Source: Tunicatimonas pelagia (GTDB taxonomy: Bacteria; Bacteroidota; Bacteroidia; Cytophagales; Cyclobacteriaceae). Taken from it: a stretch of DNA of 64,000 nt. The stretch is taken from NCBI RefSeq assembly GCF_030506325.1, contig NZ_CP120683.1, positions 6,328,501 to 6,392,500 on the forward strand, given 5' to 3'. A model generated the notes under the pieces. The model ran no database searches, had not been told where the DNA came from, and saw nothing but the letters and a program-made list of their open reading frames with translations. This document shows positions 63,580 to 64,000 of the stretch, one piece after another; within the stretch, counting starts at the first letter, position 1, and each line of letters begins with the position of its first letter. The position numbers were made by a program, and so were the translations under genes.

Positions 63580-64000
63580 ATGAAATATTCCGTTTTTTTC
63601 CCTTCCATCTTCTTCTTTGCCATGTCCACTCCTTTCGTCTCTTCCTGTCAAGAAGACGAAACGTCACCTTCTGGCGATGACACCGATACCATCGTGGACG
63701 TAGATCCTGACCTTATACTTCAATGGGCAAAATTATTTCTGCTATTCACTTTTTTCACTTTTAGTCTTAGCGTATCGGCGCACGATGGCGGACATGGGCA
63801 TGAGCATACGACCCGATGGATCGTTGACAACGATACGATCGAGGCTACTTTCTTGAAATTAGTAGCAGGCAAAGTGTTTCTAGAAACGAAATCAGGAGAA
63901 ATTTCCATTCACCAATTAGGCTCTTTCTCAGCAAAAGACCAACAACGGATTCGCCAGAAAGTAGCCTACATTGAGGCACTTAATCAAGGTGCTACTGAAG
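63580..64000 (+). CDS. SHD1-domain-like secreted protein, N-terminal part with two stacked signal sequences (3' truncated by window)
   Basis: ATG 63580 opens a lipoprotein signal with Cys23 (VSSCQEDE) and an acidic linker. Then, from W49, a second signal-like hydrophobic run (AKLFLLFTFFTFSLSVSA) leads to HDGGHGHEH and an SHD1-like domain (TTRWIVDNDTIEATFLKL, GKVFLETKSGEISIHQLGSFSAKDQ). The second run would start with ATG GCA AAA if one G of 63725-63727 were absent. It looks like two exported-protein N-termini joined in one frame. The C-terminus is outside the window. Confidence 0.6.
   Translation, partial: MKYSVFFPSIFFFAMSTPFVSSCQEDETSPSGDDTDTIVDVDPDLILQWAKLFLLFTFFTFSLSVSAHDGGHGHEHTTRWIVDNDTIEATFLKLVAGKVFLETKSGEISIHQLGSFSAKDQQRIRQKVAYIEALNQGATE

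Overview
The window looks like a chromosomal segment of a marine-type Bacteroidota, most likely Cytophagales. Supporting signs are DUF4270, DUF6155 and DUF6787 proteins, CarboxypepD_reg/outer-membrane barrel proteins, many SpII lipoproteins, LytS/LytTR signalling, ECF sigma plus Spy-like genes, a candidate TTTG-N20-TAnnnTTG promoter, few Shine-Dalgarno sites and moderate G+C. The genus is not established here.

Layout. 1-12 kb: the end of hslU, an SDR reductase, DUF6155, a divergent LysR/secreted phosphatase pair beside a long hairpin, an M20 peptidase, a PAS-only sensor, a DM13 lipoprotein with a barrel protein, YtxH and a SWIM zinc-finger protein. 12.3-13.4 kb: an IS630 element with a -1 frameshift window, inserted 5 bp before a SIMPL-domain gene. 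14-24 kb: a large TM+TPR protein, corrinoid adenosyltransferase, xseA-xseB, fabH, purQ and two unknowns. 24.4-28.2 kb: an alpha/beta-hydrolase relic and the hexuronate genes uxaC-kdgK-eda. 28.3-31 kb: a promoter, a SAM-I riboswitch, a 31-codon leader ORF ending in four Cys codons, then metY-metX (direct sulfhydrylation to homocysteine). 31-43 kb: an alginate-lyase pseudogene, a LiaF-like protein, secreted hydrolases and lipoproteins, a sortilin/BNR-repeat protein and queA.

43.5-49.5 kb is an accessory, decaying zone. It holds the second, inverted copy of a ~290-bp dispersed repeat, a truncated tRNA copy, a tRNA-Ile(CAU) gene interrupted by a 260-nt group I intron, several unknown or broken genes, an IS5-type transposase broken partly by two 14-nt GC-rich insertions, and an IS110 recombinase. 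49.5-64 kb is a cell-envelope region: an outer-membrane barrel protein with a Spy-like partner, an arylsulfotransferase-like lipoprotein, a 35-aa membrane peptide, an S41 protease, an outer-membrane protein, DUF4270 and Kelch lipoproteins, then a LytS kinase - LytTR regulator - ECF sigma - small membrane protein - Spy-like cassette. It ends in a truncated secreted SHD1-like protein with two stacked signal sequences.

The most notable items are the SAM-I riboswitch followed by a poly-cysteine leader ORF (apparent dual sulfur sensing), the intron-containing tRNA-Ile(CAU) with a nearby uninterrupted 5' fragment, the paired 14-nt GC-rich insertions, and the non-coding dispersed repeat. All calls come from reading the sequence; no database search was run.
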